From an uncultured Collinsella sp. (GTDB lineage: Bacteria > Actinomycetota > Coriobacteriia > Coriobacteriales > Coriobacteriaceae), in contig CATYDM010000003.1 of NCBI GenBank assembly GCA_958405195.1, positions 1 to 64,000 of the forward strand: DNA of 64,000 nt. Direction: 5' to 3'. The position numbers and the translations under genes are program-made. The notes below the pieces were generated by a model, which was not told where the DNA came from, did no database searches, and saw only the letters and a program-made list of their open reading frames with translations. Below are positions 24,921-34,293 of this stretch, piece by piece; positions within the stretch are counted from its first letter, which is position 1; each line of letters begins with the position of its first letter.

Positions 24921-25894
24921 TGACGATTCTTGCCGTCGCCGCCGGGTTCGCGGCCGACCTTGCCTTCGGCGACCCGCGCTGGCTTCCCCATCCCGTCGTC
25001 GCCATGGGGCACGCGATCACATGGGCCGAAGGCCGCCTGCGGGGCGCATTCCCGCAAACGTCCGCGGGCACGCGTGCCGCAGGGCTTGTGCTCGCCGTGG
25101 CGCTTCCGCTTGCGTGTGGGCTTTTGACCCTGGGTATCCTACATCTTTGCGGCATGGTTCACTCCGGCTTGCGCTTCGTGGCCGAGGCATGGGCGAGCTA
25201 TCAGATTCTCGCGACATGCGAGCTGCGCCGCCAGAGCCTGGCCGTGGCCCGCGCGTTCTCGAAGGGCGGCCTTGTCGCGGCGCGCGAAGCCCTCGGGCTC
25301 ATCGTGGGACGCGACGCGTCTGTTCTCGACGAGCAGGGCGTCGTGCGCGCCGCCGTGGAAACGGTGGCGGAGAACGCGAGCGACGGCGTCATCGCGCCGC
25401 TTTTCTACCTTATGATCGGGGGTGCGCCCTTGGGCATGGCGTACAAGGCGGTGAACACGCTCGACAGCATGGTGGGCTACAAAAACGAGCGCTACATCGA
25501 CTTCGGCTGCGCCTCGGCGCGCCTCGACGATGCAGTGAACTGGATTCCCTCGCGCTTATCGGCCTTGTTCATGATCGCCGTGTGCCCGATCGTCGGGCTC
25601 GACGCGCGCGGGGCGGCGCGCATCTGGCGCCGCGACAGGCGTCGCCATGCGAGCCCGAACGCGGCGCAGACCGAGTCAGCGTGCGCGGGCGCGCTTGGGC
25701 TGCGCCTGGCAGGACCCGCGGTGTATTTCGGCAAGCTCGTTGAGAAACCGACGATAGGCGACGCGTCCCGCGAAATCGAGTGGGGCGACATCGCCCGGGC
25801 GACAAGGCTCATGCTCGCCGCGTCCGTATGCGCGCTCGTCGTCTTCGGCGCCGCGCGCGCGGCGGTCGTGCTCGTCGTGGGGGCGATGGTATGA
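24920..25894 (+). CDS. cbiB: Adenosylcobinamide-phosphate synthase
   Basis: A 324-residue membrane protein of the CbiB/CobD(Pseudomonas) family, which attaches aminopropanol phosphate to adenosylcobyrate. It starts MTILAVAAGFAADLAFGDPR with the typical DPRWLPHPVVAMG motif. VETVAENASDGVIAPLFY and the VNTLDSMVGYKNERYIDFG block follow, all family landmarks. The ATG at 24920 sits 1 bp inside the preceding stop; the ORF extension upstream overlaps the phosphatase gene and is rejected. Works with CobD just downstream. Confidence 0.93.
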   Translation: MTILAVAAGFAADLAFGDPRWLPHPVVAMGHAITWAEGRLRGAFPQTSAGTRAAGLVLAVALPLACGLLTLGILHLCGMVHSGLRFVAEAWASYQILATCELRRQSLAVARAFSKGGLVAAREALGLIVGRDASVLDEQGVVRAAVETVAENASDGVIAPLFYLMIGGAPLGMAYKAVNTLDSMVGYKNERYIDFGCASARLDDAVNWIPSRLSALFMIAVCPIVGLDARGAARIWRRDRRRHASPNAAQTESACAGALGLRLAGPAVYFGKLVEKPTIGDASREIEWGDIARATRLMLAASVCALVVFGAARAAVVLVVGAMV

Positions 25895-27114
25895 GGGAAG
25901 ACCACGCCGCGTCCCGGGCTGCCGGGGGAATCCTGCGCGCCCGTGCGCATGGGGGCAGCCGGCAATCGCTCGGCATCGCTTGCGAAGGGGGCGCCTCCGA
26001 CCTCATCGACTTCTCGGTGAACGTGAATCCGGCAGGCCCATCGCCGCGCGCCGTCGCCGCAGCTTGCAAGGCGCTTTCTCGAATCGACGCCTACCCCGAT
26101 AGGGAAAGCCTCGCCCTCGTTCGTGCCCTAGCGCGCACCCAGGGCATTCCCGAAGATACTATCGTCTGCGGCGCGGGCGCGTCCGACATCATCTGGCGGC
26201 TCGCCGCGGCGGTGCACCCGAAACGCATCGTCGTGTGCGCGCCGACGTTCTCTGAATATGCGGAGGCGGCATCGTACTACGGCGCATGCGTGCAGGAGTT
26301 CCCGCTCTCCGAAGCGGATGACTTCGACGTGCCCGCCTCCTTCGCCCGCGCGATCGAGGGGCCGGGAGACGTGGCGTACCTCTGCAATCCGAACAACCCG
26401 ACGGGGCGCCTCGTCGACCCCCGCGTGATCGATGCCGCGGCTTGCCGCTGCGAGCAGGTGGGCGCGCTGCTCGTCGTGGACGAGTGCTTTCTCGGATTTG
26501 CGCCCGACGCCCGCGAAAGGAGCGTGGCCGCACGCGCCGCGTGTTCGCACCATGTGGCCGTGCTCTCCGCGTTCACCAAGCTCTACGGAATGGCAGGGTT
26601 GCGGTTGGGGTATCTGATCAGCGGAAACGCCCAACTCATCGAGGGGATTCGTCGGGCGGGGCAGGCGTGGCCCGTCTCCTCGGTCGCCGAGGCCGCGGGC
26701 ATCGCCGCCCTGGAAGACGTCGAATACGTCTCGCGCACGCGCGATGTATTGGCGGGCGAGCGAGCGTGGCTTTCCCACGAGCTCTCTTCGCTCGGGCTTT
26801 CCGTCGTGCCGTCGGATGCGAACTTCCTTTTAGTCCGCACGCCGGCGAAAGACATCCCCGAGCGCCTGTATAAACAGGGGGTTTTGGTCCGCACGTGCGA
26901 CTCGTTTTCGATACTGTCCCGTTTCTGGTGCCGCGTCGCCGTGCGCACGCGCAAGGAGAATGCCCGGCTTGCGAAGGCGTTCAGCCGCGCGCTTCGGGCG
27001 GGAGGTGCATCGGGCGAAGGCGAACACGACGAATGGGGCGGCGCTTCTTGCAGCGGCGCTATGGCGGGCGCGGATGGCCGAGGCTCGGCTAAGGAGGTCG
27101 ATACCCGTGGGTAG
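25891..27114 (+). CDS. cobD: Threonine-phosphate decarboxylase (CobD), PLP-dependent
   Basis: A 407-residue fold-type I PLP enzyme close to histidinol-phosphate aminotransferase. Placed in this operon, it fits CobD, which makes aminopropanol phosphate for CbiB. Landmarks: DFSVNVNPAGPSPR at the N-terminus, CGAGASDIIWRLA, YLCNPNNPTGR, VVDECFLGF, and SAFTKLYGMAGLRLGY with the PLP lysine. A C-terminal tail of about 40 Gly/Ala/acid-rich residues is extra to the family. ATGA overlap with cbiB. Confidence 0.9.
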   Translation: MREDHAASRAAGGILRARAHGGSRQSLGIACEGGASDLIDFSVNVNPAGPSPRAVAAACKALSRIDAYPDRESLALVRALARTQGIPEDTIVCGAGASDIIWRLAAAVHPKRIVVCAPTFSEYAEAASYYGACVQEFPLSEADDFDVPASFARAIEGPGDVAYLCNPNNPTGRLVDPRVIDAAACRCEQVGALLVVDECFLGFAPDARERSVAARAACSHHVAVLSAFTKLYGMAGLRLGYLISGNAQLIEGIRRAGQAWPVSSVAEAAGIAALEDVEYVSRTRDVLAGERAWLSHELSSLGLSVVPSDANFLLVRTPAKDIPERLYKQGVLVRTCDSFSILSRFWCRVAVRTRKENARLAKAFSRALRAGGASGEGEHDEWGGASCSGAMAGADGRGSAKEVDTRG

Positions 27115-28606
27115 GGCGAAGCCCATCATGATCCAGGGCACCATGTCGAACGCGGGGAAGAGCCTGCTTGCGGCGGGGCTGTGCCGTGTGCTTTCGCAGG
27201 ACGGTCTGCGCGTGGCTCCCTTCAAGAGCCAGAACATGGCGCTCAACAGCGGTGTCACGGCCGACGGGCTCGAGATGGGGCGCGCTCAGATCATGCAGGC
27301 CGAGGCGTGCGGCATCGCGCCCGACGTGCGCATGAACCCCATCCTGCTCAAGCCCGAAAGCGACCACCGAAGCCAGCTTATCGTGGCCGGCAAGGCGCAG
27401 GGAGCCTTTGCTGCGAGGGACTACTTCGCGCGAAAGAAGGCGCTCATGCCGCAGATTTTGGAGGCGTTCGATTCGCTCGCGGAGGAAAACGACGTCATCG
27501 TCATCGAGGGCGCCGGCAGCCCCGTCGAAATCAACCTTGCCGAAAACGACATCGTCAACATGGGGCTCGCGCGCGCCGTGTCCTCCCCCGTGCTGCTCGC
27601 GGGCGACATCGACCCAGGCGGGGTGTTTGCCCAGCTCTACGGCACGGTCGCGCTCCTTGCGCCCGAGGACCGCGCGCTTTTGCGGGGGCTTGTGGTGAAC
27701 AAGTTCCGCGGCGATGTGGAAATCCTGCGCCCGGGTTTGGCCCCGCTCGAGAAGATGTGCGGGGTTCCCGTCGTGGGGGTCGTGCCGTATCTTAAGCTCG
27801 ACCTGGACGACGAGGACTCGCTCGCGCCGCGCCTATCTGCCCGCGAGGCGCGCGGCGTCATCGACGTCGCCGTCGTGCGCCTTCCGCACCTGTCGAACTT
27901 TACCGACTTCGACCCGCTTTCGCGCGTGCCCGGCGTGGGCGTGCGCTACGTTTCCTCGACGACCGATCTGGGCCGGCCCGACCTTGTGGTGCTCCCCGGC
28001 TCGAAGACCACGCTCGACGACGCGCGCTGGCTTGCGGCCAGCGGCATCGGGGCCTGTGTACGCGCGCTTTCGGGCGCGGGCACGCCGGTGCTCGGCATAT
28101 GCGGAGGCTACCAGCTTTTGGGAGACGAGCTTTCCGACCCGCACGGCAGGGAAGGCGCTGGCACCGCGCGCGGGCTCGGGCTCATCCCTGCAAGTACGGT
28201 GTTCAAGGAGGAAAAGCGCCTCGCCCAGTCGGAGCTGCGCATCACAGGCGCCCAAGGCGCGTTCTCGGTGTGGAACGGCATGACGGCTCGCGGGTACGAG
28301 ATCCACGACGGCGAAACGATCGTCTCCTGCGCCCCTGCGGGCACGATTGGCGGCAAACCAGAAGGCGCGGCCTGCGGAAACGTGTTTGGAACCTATCTCC
28401 ACGGCCTGTTCGACGAACCGGGGGTGGCGCTCGCCCTCGCGCGCTCGCTCGCGCGCATGCGTGGCCTGCCCGAGAGCGTCGTGGGTGCTGCGGGCGCGGC
28501 GTCCGCGGCCGATCACCGTGCGCGCGAGTTCGACCGCCTGGCCGACTCCGTGCGCGTGGCGCTCGACATGGAGTATGTCTACCGCATTATCGAGGAGGGC
28601 GTATGA
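27107..28606 (+). CDS. cbiP: Cobyric acid synthase
   Basis: A 499-residue CbiP/CobQ amidotransferase that amidates the b, d, e and g side chains. P-loop-like IMIQGTMSNAGKSLLAAGLCR and KSQNMALNSG are N-terminal; GICGGYQLLGDEL with the catalytic Cys and GTYLHGLFDEP with the His are C-terminal. The GTG at 27107 is supported by an AAGGAGGT box 8 nt upstream, the strongest ribosome site in the operon, and the coding N-terminus matches the family. It overlaps cobD by 8 bp and cobO by 4 bp. Confidence 0.94.
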   Translation: MGRAKPIMIQGTMSNAGKSLLAAGLCRVLSQDGLRVAPFKSQNMALNSGVTADGLEMGRAQIMQAEACGIAPDVRMNPILLKPESDHRSQLIVAGKAQGAFAARDYFARKKALMPQILEAFDSLAEENDVIVIEGAGSPVEINLAENDIVNMGLARAVSSPVLLAGDIDPGGVFAQLYGTVALLAPEDRALLRGLVVNKFRGDVEILRPGLAPLEKMCGVPVVGVVPYLKLDLDDEDSLAPRLSAREARGVIDVAVVRLPHLSNFTDFDPLSRVPGVGVRYVSSTTDLGRPDLVVLPGSKTTLDDARWLAASGIGACVRALSGAGTPVLGICGGYQLLGDELSDPHGREGAGTARGLGLIPASTVFKEEKRLAQSELRITGAQGAFSVWNGMTARGYEIHDGETIVSCAPAGTIGGKPEGAACGNVFGTYLHGLFDEPGVALALARSLARMRGLPESVVGAAGAASAADHRAREFDRLADSVRVALDMEYVYRIIEEGV

Positions 28607-29118
28607 TCCACGTGTATCATGGCGACGGCAAAGGCAAGACCACGGCGGCGATGGGCCTCGCCCTTCGCATGCTCGCCGCAGGCCGCCGCGTCGTCGTCGT
28701 GCAGTTCCTGAAAGACGGCGAAAGCGGGGAGGTGCGCCTGCTCGCCGAGCATTTCGGCGTGCCCGTGTTCGCGGGGAAGGCGTCGGACAAGTTTACCTGG
28801 TCCATGACGTCGGAAGAACTTGCCGCGACGCGCGAGCTGCACGATGGGAACCTCGCTTCCGCGCTCGCCGAGCTCGAGGGCGCGCAGGAGGGGCTGCTCG
28901 TGCTCGACGAGGCGCTCGACGCGCTTTCGAAGGGGCTTGTCGACGAGGCGCTCGTGGACCGCGCGCTCGATATGTCCGCGCGCGGCGTCGAAGTAGCGCT
29001 CACCGGGCGCGCGCCTTCCCGCAAGATCGTGGAGAAGGCCGACTACATAACCGAGATGCGGTGCGAGAAACACCCCTACGCTCAGGGGATAGGTGCAAGG
29101 GAAGGAGTGGAGTACTAG
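28603..29118 (+). CDS. cobO: Corrinoid adenosyltransferase (CobA/CobO/BtuR type)
   Basis: A 171-residue ATP:corrinoid adenosyltransferase that adds the 5'-deoxyadenosyl upper ligand. P-loop HGDGKGKTTAAMGLALR, VVVQFLKDG, LLVLDEALDALSKGLVD and the final KHPYAQGIGAREGVEY are diagnostic. ATGA overlap with cbiP; cbiC starts right after its stop. Confidence 0.94.
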   Translation: MIHVYHGDGKGKTTAAMGLALRMLAAGRRVVVVQFLKDGESGEVRLLAEHFGVPVFAGKASDKFTWSMTSEELAATRELHDGNLASALAELEGAQEGLLVLDEALDALSKGLVDEALVDRALDMSARGVEVALTGRAPSRKIVEKADYITEMRCEKHPYAQGIGAREGVEY

Positions 29119-29760
29119 ATGGATTCCAAGGAGATGGCGCCCGGCGACATCGAGCGGCGCAGCTTCGAGATCATCACCGAAGAGCTCGGCGGCCGCACGT
29201 TCCCGCCGCTTGAAGAGCCCGTCGTGAAGCGCGTCATCCACACCACTGCCGACTTCTCGTACGCCGATTCCCTCGTATTCACCCATGACGCCGCGCACTG
29301 TGCTCTCGACGCACTGCGCGCAGGGGCCACGGTGCTCACCGACACGAACATGGCGCTCGCAGGCATAAGCAAGCCCGCGCTCGCAAAGCTCGGCTGCAAG
29401 GCCGTGTGCTACATGGCCGACCCTAATGTCGCCGCGGCTGCGCGCGCCGCGGGCACGACTCGCGCCGTTGCGAGCATGGACAAAGCTTGCGGCATCGAGG
29501 GTCCGCTCATCGTGGCCGTCGGTAACGCCCCCACGGCACTTCTGCGCCTCGCCGAGCTCATGGACGCGGGGAAGATCGCGCCCGCGCTCGTCGTTGGGGT
29601 GCCGGTCGGGTTTGTGAACGTGGTCGAGGCGAAAGAGGAGCTACTCGCGCGACGCGTGCCGTCCATCGTCGCGAGGGGTCGCAAGGGCGGTTCGACCGTG
29701 GCGGCCGCCATTATGAACGCGCTGCTCTACCAGATCACGCGCCCAGGCGGCCCGAAGTGA
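29119..29760 (+). CDS. cbiC: Cobalt-precorrin-8 methylmutase
   Basis: A 213-residue CbiC/CobH that shifts the C11 methyl to C12 to yield cobyrinate. Marks: IERRSFEIITEELG, VVKRVIHTTADFSYADSLVF with the catalytic His, LTDTNMALAGISK, VGNAPTALLRLAEL, VVGVPVGFVNVVEAKEEL and RGRKGGSTVAAAIMNALL. The ATG directly follows the cobO stop; it overlaps cbiJ by 4 bp. Confidence 0.95.
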   Translation: MDSKEMAPGDIERRSFEIITEELGGRTFPPLEEPVVKRVIHTTADFSYADSLVFTHDAAHCALDALRAGATVLTDTNMALAGISKPALAKLGCKAVCYMADPNVAAAARAAGTTRAVASMDKACGIEGPLIVAVGNAPTALLRLAELMDAGKIAPALVVGVPVGFVNVVEAKEELLARRVPSIVARGRKGGSTVAAAIMNALLYQITRPGGPK

Positions 29761-30530
29761 CGGCGCCCGCATCCGCGCCGGCGCTGCGCATCTTCGCCGG
29801 CACCACCGAGGGCCGCCTTCTGTGCGAATGGGCGAGCGGGGCGGGCATCCCCGCCCGTGCCTACGCGGCAACCGAGTACGGAGGCGAGCTTTTGGGCGAG
29901 CTTCCGGGCATCGAGGTGCATGCGAGCAGGCTCGACGAGGCCGACATGGAGCGCGAGCTTTCCGGCGCGCGCATCGTCGTCGACGCCACGCACCCCTTCG
30001 CTACGCTCGCAAGCGGCAACATCCGAGCCGCTTCGCTCGCCGTGGGTGTACGATGCCTGCGCCTTGCGCGCGCGGCCGAGGCGCTGCCCAAAGGCGTCGT
30101 GTCGGTCGCGTCGATCGCCTGCGCGGCGCGCTTTCTCTCCGAGAACCCGGGTCGCGCGCTTCTCACGACGGGGAGCAAGGAGCTTGCTCCCTATACGCGC
30201 GTCGCCGATTTCTCGGAGCGCTTCTTCGTGCGTGTGCTCCCGCTGCCCGGTGCTATAACGAAGTGCATCGACGCGGGGTTTTCGCCGTCGCACGTCATCG
30301 GCATGCAGGGGCCCTTCACCCGCGAGCTCAACGAGGCGATGCTTCGGCAGGTGGGCGCCCAGTGGCTTGTGACCAAGGACTCGGGAACCGTAGGCGGCAC
30401 AGCCGAGAAGCTCGCCGCCGCGCGCGACGTGGGAGCGCGCTGCATCGTGGTCACCCGTCCCGCCGAGGGAAGCGGGGCCCTTTCGCTTCGGGAAGTGGAA
30501 GACGCGCTCTTACGGGAGTTCGCGCGCTAG
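29757..30530 (+). CDS. cbiJ: Cobalt-precorrin-6A reductase
   Basis: A 257-residue NAD(P)H-dependent reductase of the CbiJ/CobK family. Marks: RIFAGTTEGRLLCEWA, VDATHPFATLASGNIRAA, LTTGSKELAPY, RVLPLPGAITKCIDAGF, IGMQGPFTRELNEAMLR and LVTKDSGTVGGTAEKLAAAR. GTG start in a GTGA overlap with cbiC. Last gene of the biosynthetic operon; about 130 bp later a 69-nt palindrome lies between it and the convergent ABC permease. Confidence 0.94.
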   Translation: MTAPASAPALRIFAGTTEGRLLCEWASGAGIPARAYAATEYGGELLGELPGIEVHASRLDEADMERELSGARIVVDATHPFATLASGNIRAASLAVGVRCLRLARAAEALPKGVVSVASIACAARFLSENPGRALLTTGSKELAPYTRVADFSERFFVRVLPLPGAITKCIDAGFSPSHVIGMQGPFTRELNEAMLRQVGAQWLVTKDSGTVGGTAEKLAAARDVGARCIVVTRPAEGSGALSLREVEDALLREFAR

Positions 30531-30659
30531 GCGCTCACCGCCCCTGCGCGCCCTTCCGCCCGCGAGGAGGATCGCCTCGAGCAAGCTTGACCCTTAAAGC
30601 CCGTCATCCGCCAATAGCTAGAGGACGACGCCTGGAACCGGCGCAAGCAGCCCTTCAAT

Positions 30660-30728
30660 AAGTTGCGGTGAAATAGTGTCTGTTTTTGCTGCTAGAAAGC
30701 ATATTCGATTCCTAATTCACCGCAACTT
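30660..30728. repeat. 69-nt palindromic element, copy A
   Basis: Inverted termini AAGTTGCGGTGAA (30660-30672) and its exact complement (30716-30728), with partial pairing continuing inward. The same termini and the same 69-nt length recur at 46997-47065 with an unrelated interior. Both copies lie between convergent gene ends, so a role in transcription termination or as a small mobile palindrome is possible. The gap 30531-30659 before it shows no gene I can support. Confidence 0.8.
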
Positions 30729-30740
30729 GTTGGTGGTGAC

Positions 30741-31955
30741 TTACTGGTAGCGTAGGCACTCCACCGGGTTGAGCTTTGCCGCGCGGCGAGCGGGGTAGAA
30801 GCCAAAGATTACGCCGATGCCGACGGAGACGGCGAAGGCCAGCAGCACCGTGGCGATTGAAAAACTCGGTGTGATTTGCCCGCTGGCTCCGAGCTCGCCA
30901 AGAATCCCGGATCCGGAGGCAAACATCGCGAGGCCCCAGGCCAGCAGATAGCCTATCAGGACACCCAGTAGGCCACCGGTGACGCACAGCGCCGAAGACT
31001 CGGCCAAAAACTGCGCGGTGATATCGCGACGACTGGCGCCCAGAGCACGGCGAATACCGATCTCGCGGATGCGCTCAGTCACGTTGGTGAGCATCATATT
31101 CATAATACCGATACCGCCGACAAGCAGCGAGATGCTGGCGACAGCGCCCATGATGAGCGAGAATGCGCCCATAAAGGAGTTGAGTGCATCGATGGCGCTT
31201 TTCATGGATGTCGCCGATACACTGTCGTACTCATCCTCCTCCTCGATGCCCTTCATCGCGCGCACCTTGGACTCGATGGTCTTACAAAGCTCATCCATGT
31301 CCGTGCCCTCGGCGGCAAGTGCCGTCACGCTGGGGAATGAAGGATTCTCGTCGCTAAACAGCCCGGAGATGGTTTCGCGTGGCATATACAGCGTGAGCGA
31401 GCCCATGGAGTCGCTGCCGCCATCAATCACGCCTACAATCTGCACCTCGCCGTTGGACACCTTGATGGTTTTCCCCAGCGCATCCTGTTCGTTGCCGTAA
31501 AGCTGATCGGCGCCGTTGCGGCTGATGAGCGCCACGCGCGAGCCTGATTGGGACTCGGCCTGGGAATAGGTGCGCCCCGCAACGAGCTTGCTGGCCCCCA
31601 CGGCGTCGAGCATGTCGCTATCGACACCCTGTGCCATGACGGTATAGCTTTTATCGCCGGTCTTATACTCGGTATACGCGCTGTCGACAATGCCGATCTG
31701 CTCTATCTGCGGCACCAGTTTTTGAAGCTTCTCGATGTCCGACTCGGTGAGTTCTTGCGACGAATAGATTTGCACCATGCGTGCCGCATTGAGGCCCAGA
31801 CTGTTGACCAGGCTGTTTTGGATACCGCCGATGAGCGAAGTCATGGCGATAACCGAGGCGATGCCGATGACAATGCCCAGGATGGTGAGCAGGCTGCGCC
31901 CCTTGTTGGCTTCGAGCGAGTGAAGGGCTTCCTGGATGAGATCGCGGGCGCTCAT
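30741..31955 (-). CDS. MacB-type ABC transporter permease (FtsX domain)
   Basis: A 404-residue membrane protein: one N-terminal membrane helix (RSLLTILGIVIGIASVIAM), a large extracytoplasmic MacB-PCD-type domain (about residues 45-270), and three C-terminal helices of the FtsX core with GIGIMNMMLTNVTERIREIG and RRALGASRRDI, the coupling segment. It ends in AAKLNPVECLRYQ, the usual MacB permease tail. Part of a three-gene set with ATPase and adaptor upstream, probably exporting a peptide, drug or lipid-like compound. ATGA overlap with the ATPase gene. Confidence 0.92.
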   Translation of the reverse strand: MSARDLIQEALHSLEANKGRSLLTILGIVIGIASVIAMTSLIGGIQNSLVNSLGLNAARMVQIYSSQELTESDIEKLQKLVPQIEQIGIVDSAYTEYKTGDKSYTVMAQGVDSDMLDAVGASKLVAGRTYSQAESQSGSRVALISRNGADQLYGNEQDALGKTIKVSNGEVQIVGVIDGGSDSMGSLTLYMPRETISGLFSDENPSFPSVTALAAEGTDMDELCKTIESKVRAMKGIEEEDEYDSVSATSMKSAIDALNSFMGAFSLIMGAVASISLLVGGIGIMNMMLTNVTERIREIGIRRALGASRRDITAQFLAESSALCVTGGLLGVLIGYLLAWGLAMFASGSGILGELGASGQITPSFSIATVLLAFAVSVGIGVIFGFYPARRAAKLNPVECLRYQ

Positions 31956-32725
31956 GCCACCACTCCTTTCGGCGGGTTGGCGGAGGCGGAAATCATGGGC
32001 AGGCTATCTACGGCGCTGCGCAGGGTCCGCGGTGCATGTGGAATATACGCGCCGTCGTGAATGCGACCGTCGCGGATGGTCACGGCACGGTCGGCCTCGG
32101 CGGCGATGCCGGGGTCGTGTGTGATAAGCACGATGGTTTTGCCGCGCTTCTGGAGCTTATGGAAGGTCTCCATCACAAGCGCTCCGGTAGCGGAGTCCAG
32201 GTTTCCCGTCGGCTCGTCGGCCAGAATGATGGGCGGGTCATTGACGAGGGCGCGCGCGATGGCGACGCGCTGCATCTGGCCGCCCGAGAGCTCGGATATG
32301 CGGTGGTCCCAGTGGTCGACGGGCAGCGTGACAGCCTGCAGCGCGTGCACGGCGCGCATTTCGCGCTGGCTACGGGGCACATTGGTGTAGGCCAGCGGCA
32401 GCATGACGTTTTCGATAACCGACAGGCGCGGCAGCAGGTTGAAACTCTGAAAGACAAAGCCAATGCTCAGGGCGCGAACTTCGGTGAGCTCGTCATCGTC
32501 AAGCTCGGCCACGTTGAGCCCTTGCAGGTAGTAGTCGCCCGCCGTCGGCTTATCCAGGCAGCCTAGGATGTTCATGAGCGTTGATTTGCCCGAGCCCGAG
32601 GGGCCAGTAATAGCGACGAATTCGCCGGGATTTACCGCCAGGCTCACGTTGTGCAGGATGTGGGCGCACCCCGCCTCGCTCTCAAAGATGCGGTGCACGT
32701 TGCGGATGTCGATAACGGGACGCAT
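31952..32725 (-). CDS. MacB/LolD-type ABC transporter ATP-binding protein
   Basis: A 257-residue ATPase. Walker A GPSGSGKSTLMNILG, Q-loop FVFQSFNLLPRLSVIENV, signature LSGGQMQRVAIARAL, Walker B IILADEPTGNLDS and the H-loop VLITHD are all intact. The DEPTGNLDS motif is typical of the MacB/LolD/FtsE group. A 35-residue C-terminal extension follows the core. It overlaps both neighbours by 1-4 bp, so the three genes are translated as one operon. Confidence 0.94.
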   Translation of the reverse strand: MRPVIDIRNVHRIFESEAGCAHILHNVSLAVNPGEFVAITGPSGSGKSTLMNILGCLDKPTAGDYYLQGLNVAELDDDELTEVRALSIGFVFQSFNLLPRLSVIENVMLPLAYTNVPRSQREMRAVHALQAVTLPVDHWDHRISELSGGQMQRVAIARALVNDPPIILADEPTGNLDSATGALVMETFHKLQKRGKTIVLITHDPGIAAEADRAVTIRDGRIHDGAYIPHAPRTLRSAVDSLPMISASANPPKGVVA

Positions 32726-34161
32726 TACATGCCCTCGTCGGCAGACATACTGTCCGAATCCGCGCCGTAGCCGCCGTCAGCCGTTGCGTCCGCTCCGGTG
32801 TCCATGACGAGGGTGTCGCCATCGCGCAGCTTGGTAACCGGCACGTTGGGGTTGATCTCGTTGCCCTGGTCGTCGCGCTTGACCTGTGTCTTGCCGACTA
32901 CGGCTTCGTTGTCGTTTTGCGTCACGACGGTCACCTTCACGCGATGGGTTTGCTTGCCCTCGTCATCAGTCGCCACGTTGACGTAATAGTGTTCGCCGTC
33001 TTCGGTCATGAGCGCCATCGTCGGCACCATCACCACGTCGTCGAGCTGCTCGGTCACCACCGATACCTCGGCCGTCATGCCCGGCTTCAGGCGCGCGTCG
33101 GGCGCCTCGATGAGAATGTCGACGTTAAAGGTTACGCTGCCGCCGCCACCGTTGGCGGCGTCGGAGTTTGCCACCGACGCGATAGCCGTGACGGTGCCCT
33201 GGCTCACGATATCGGGAAACGCGGGATACGTGACGTTGGCGCTCTGCCCAACGGCGATCTTGGCGATGTCCTTTTCGCCCACCTGCACGGTCACTTTCAT
33301 CTTGGATAGGTCGGCGATTTGCATGCACTGCTTGCCGCCGCTCGTATCGCTTTCGCCCATGATCATGCCACCTGTTACCGTGGCGCCCACCTTGGCGTTG
33401 AGCTCTACGATGCTACCCGAGCTCGGGGCCGTGACCGTACGGCTTGCTGCCTTGGCGTTCGCCTGATCGAGGTTTGCCTGGGCCGATGCGAGGCTGCGCT
33501 GCGCGGTCGATACGGCGTTCGTGTCCGCTGATGCGGCGGAGACACCAGCCGCTGCGGAAGCTCCCTCGACGTCCGTCGTTGGGGTGGCCTGCGAGGCGGC
33601 TGCGGCTTTCTGCGCGTTGGCGAGGTCTTCCTGAGCAGCTGCAACTGCACGCTGCGCCTCGGCAACGTTGCGATCGAGCTCGTCGTTTTTAATGGTCATA
33701 AGCACGTCGCCCTCGTTGACGGATTGGCCTGTCTGCACGTTGATCGAATCGACCGTACCGTCGACAGAAGGGGAGACCACTGAGGACGAAATGGGTTTGA
33801 GCTGGCCTTTCGCCTCGACCGTTGTGGTAAACGCGCCCTCCGTCACCATGTCGGTCACAGGCCCGCTAGCGCCCTGTGGCTGCGCATTGATAACTAGGGT
33901 TGCGACAATGGCAATGAGCGCAATGGCGGCCACGACGCCGGCCGCAATGCCGCGTCGGATGAGCTTTTTGCGTCGACGTTCGGCACGTTTTGCTTTGAGC
34001 TTGGCGTAGGCCTCTTCATCGGAAATCTCGGTCGCATCGTTCGCGCGTCCGTTCTGCTTATCGGCATGTACGTTTGTAATCAGAGGAATCGTTTCGGTGA
34101 CATCTTCGGGCGTGTGCTCGGTATCATCCGGGCCCGGGGTGATCGTGGGGACATTCGGCAT
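32725..34161 (-). CDS. Membrane-fusion (HlyD/MacA-like) adaptor of the ABC efflux system
   Basis: A 478-residue protein with an acidic cytoplasmic N-terminus, a basic stretch and a single membrane helix (about residues 88-110). The extracytoplasmic adaptor part follows: a biotinyl-lipoyl half (VDGTVDSINVQTGQSVNEGDVL), an Ala/Gln-rich coiled-coil hairpin (about 180-260), the second half (TVTAPSSGSIVELNAKVG), and beta-barrel domains with RLKPGMTAEVSVVTEQ. Such adaptors pair with MacB-like pumps even in bacteria without an outer membrane. The ATG at 34161 is preferred over an upstream in-frame ATG because AAGGAG lies 7 nt before it. Confidence 0.9.
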   Translation of the reverse strand: MPNVPTITPGPDDTEHTPEDVTETIPLITNVHADKQNGRANDATEISDEEAYAKLKAKRAERRRKKLIRRGIAAGVVAAIALIAIVATLVINAQPQGASGPVTDMVTEGAFTTTVEAKGQLKPISSSVVSPSVDGTVDSINVQTGQSVNEGDVLMTIKNDELDRNVAEAQRAVAAAQEDLANAQKAAAASQATPTTDVEGASAAAGVSAASADTNAVSTAQRSLASAQANLDQANAKAASRTVTAPSSGSIVELNAKVGATVTGGMIMGESDTSGGKQCMQIADLSKMKVTVQVGEKDIAKIAVGQSANVTYPAFPDIVSQGTVTAIASVANSDAANGGGGSVTFNVDILIEAPDARLKPGMTAEVSVVTEQLDDVVMVPTMALMTEDGEHYYVNVATDDEGKQTHRVKVTVVTQNDNEAVVGKTQVKRDDQGNEINPNVPVTKLRDGDTLVMDTGADATADGGYGADSDSMSADEGM

Positions 34162-34293
34162 AGCGTCTCCTTTATAGAAAGTACCTCGATAAGTATATGC
34201 GCCCACCAGTTGGGGCGGGCGCATGGGACGGTTTCTTTCGGAACTGTTAGATTGGGCGCAGCAGCTCCATGTTGTAGGAATGTGCGCGTTGCA

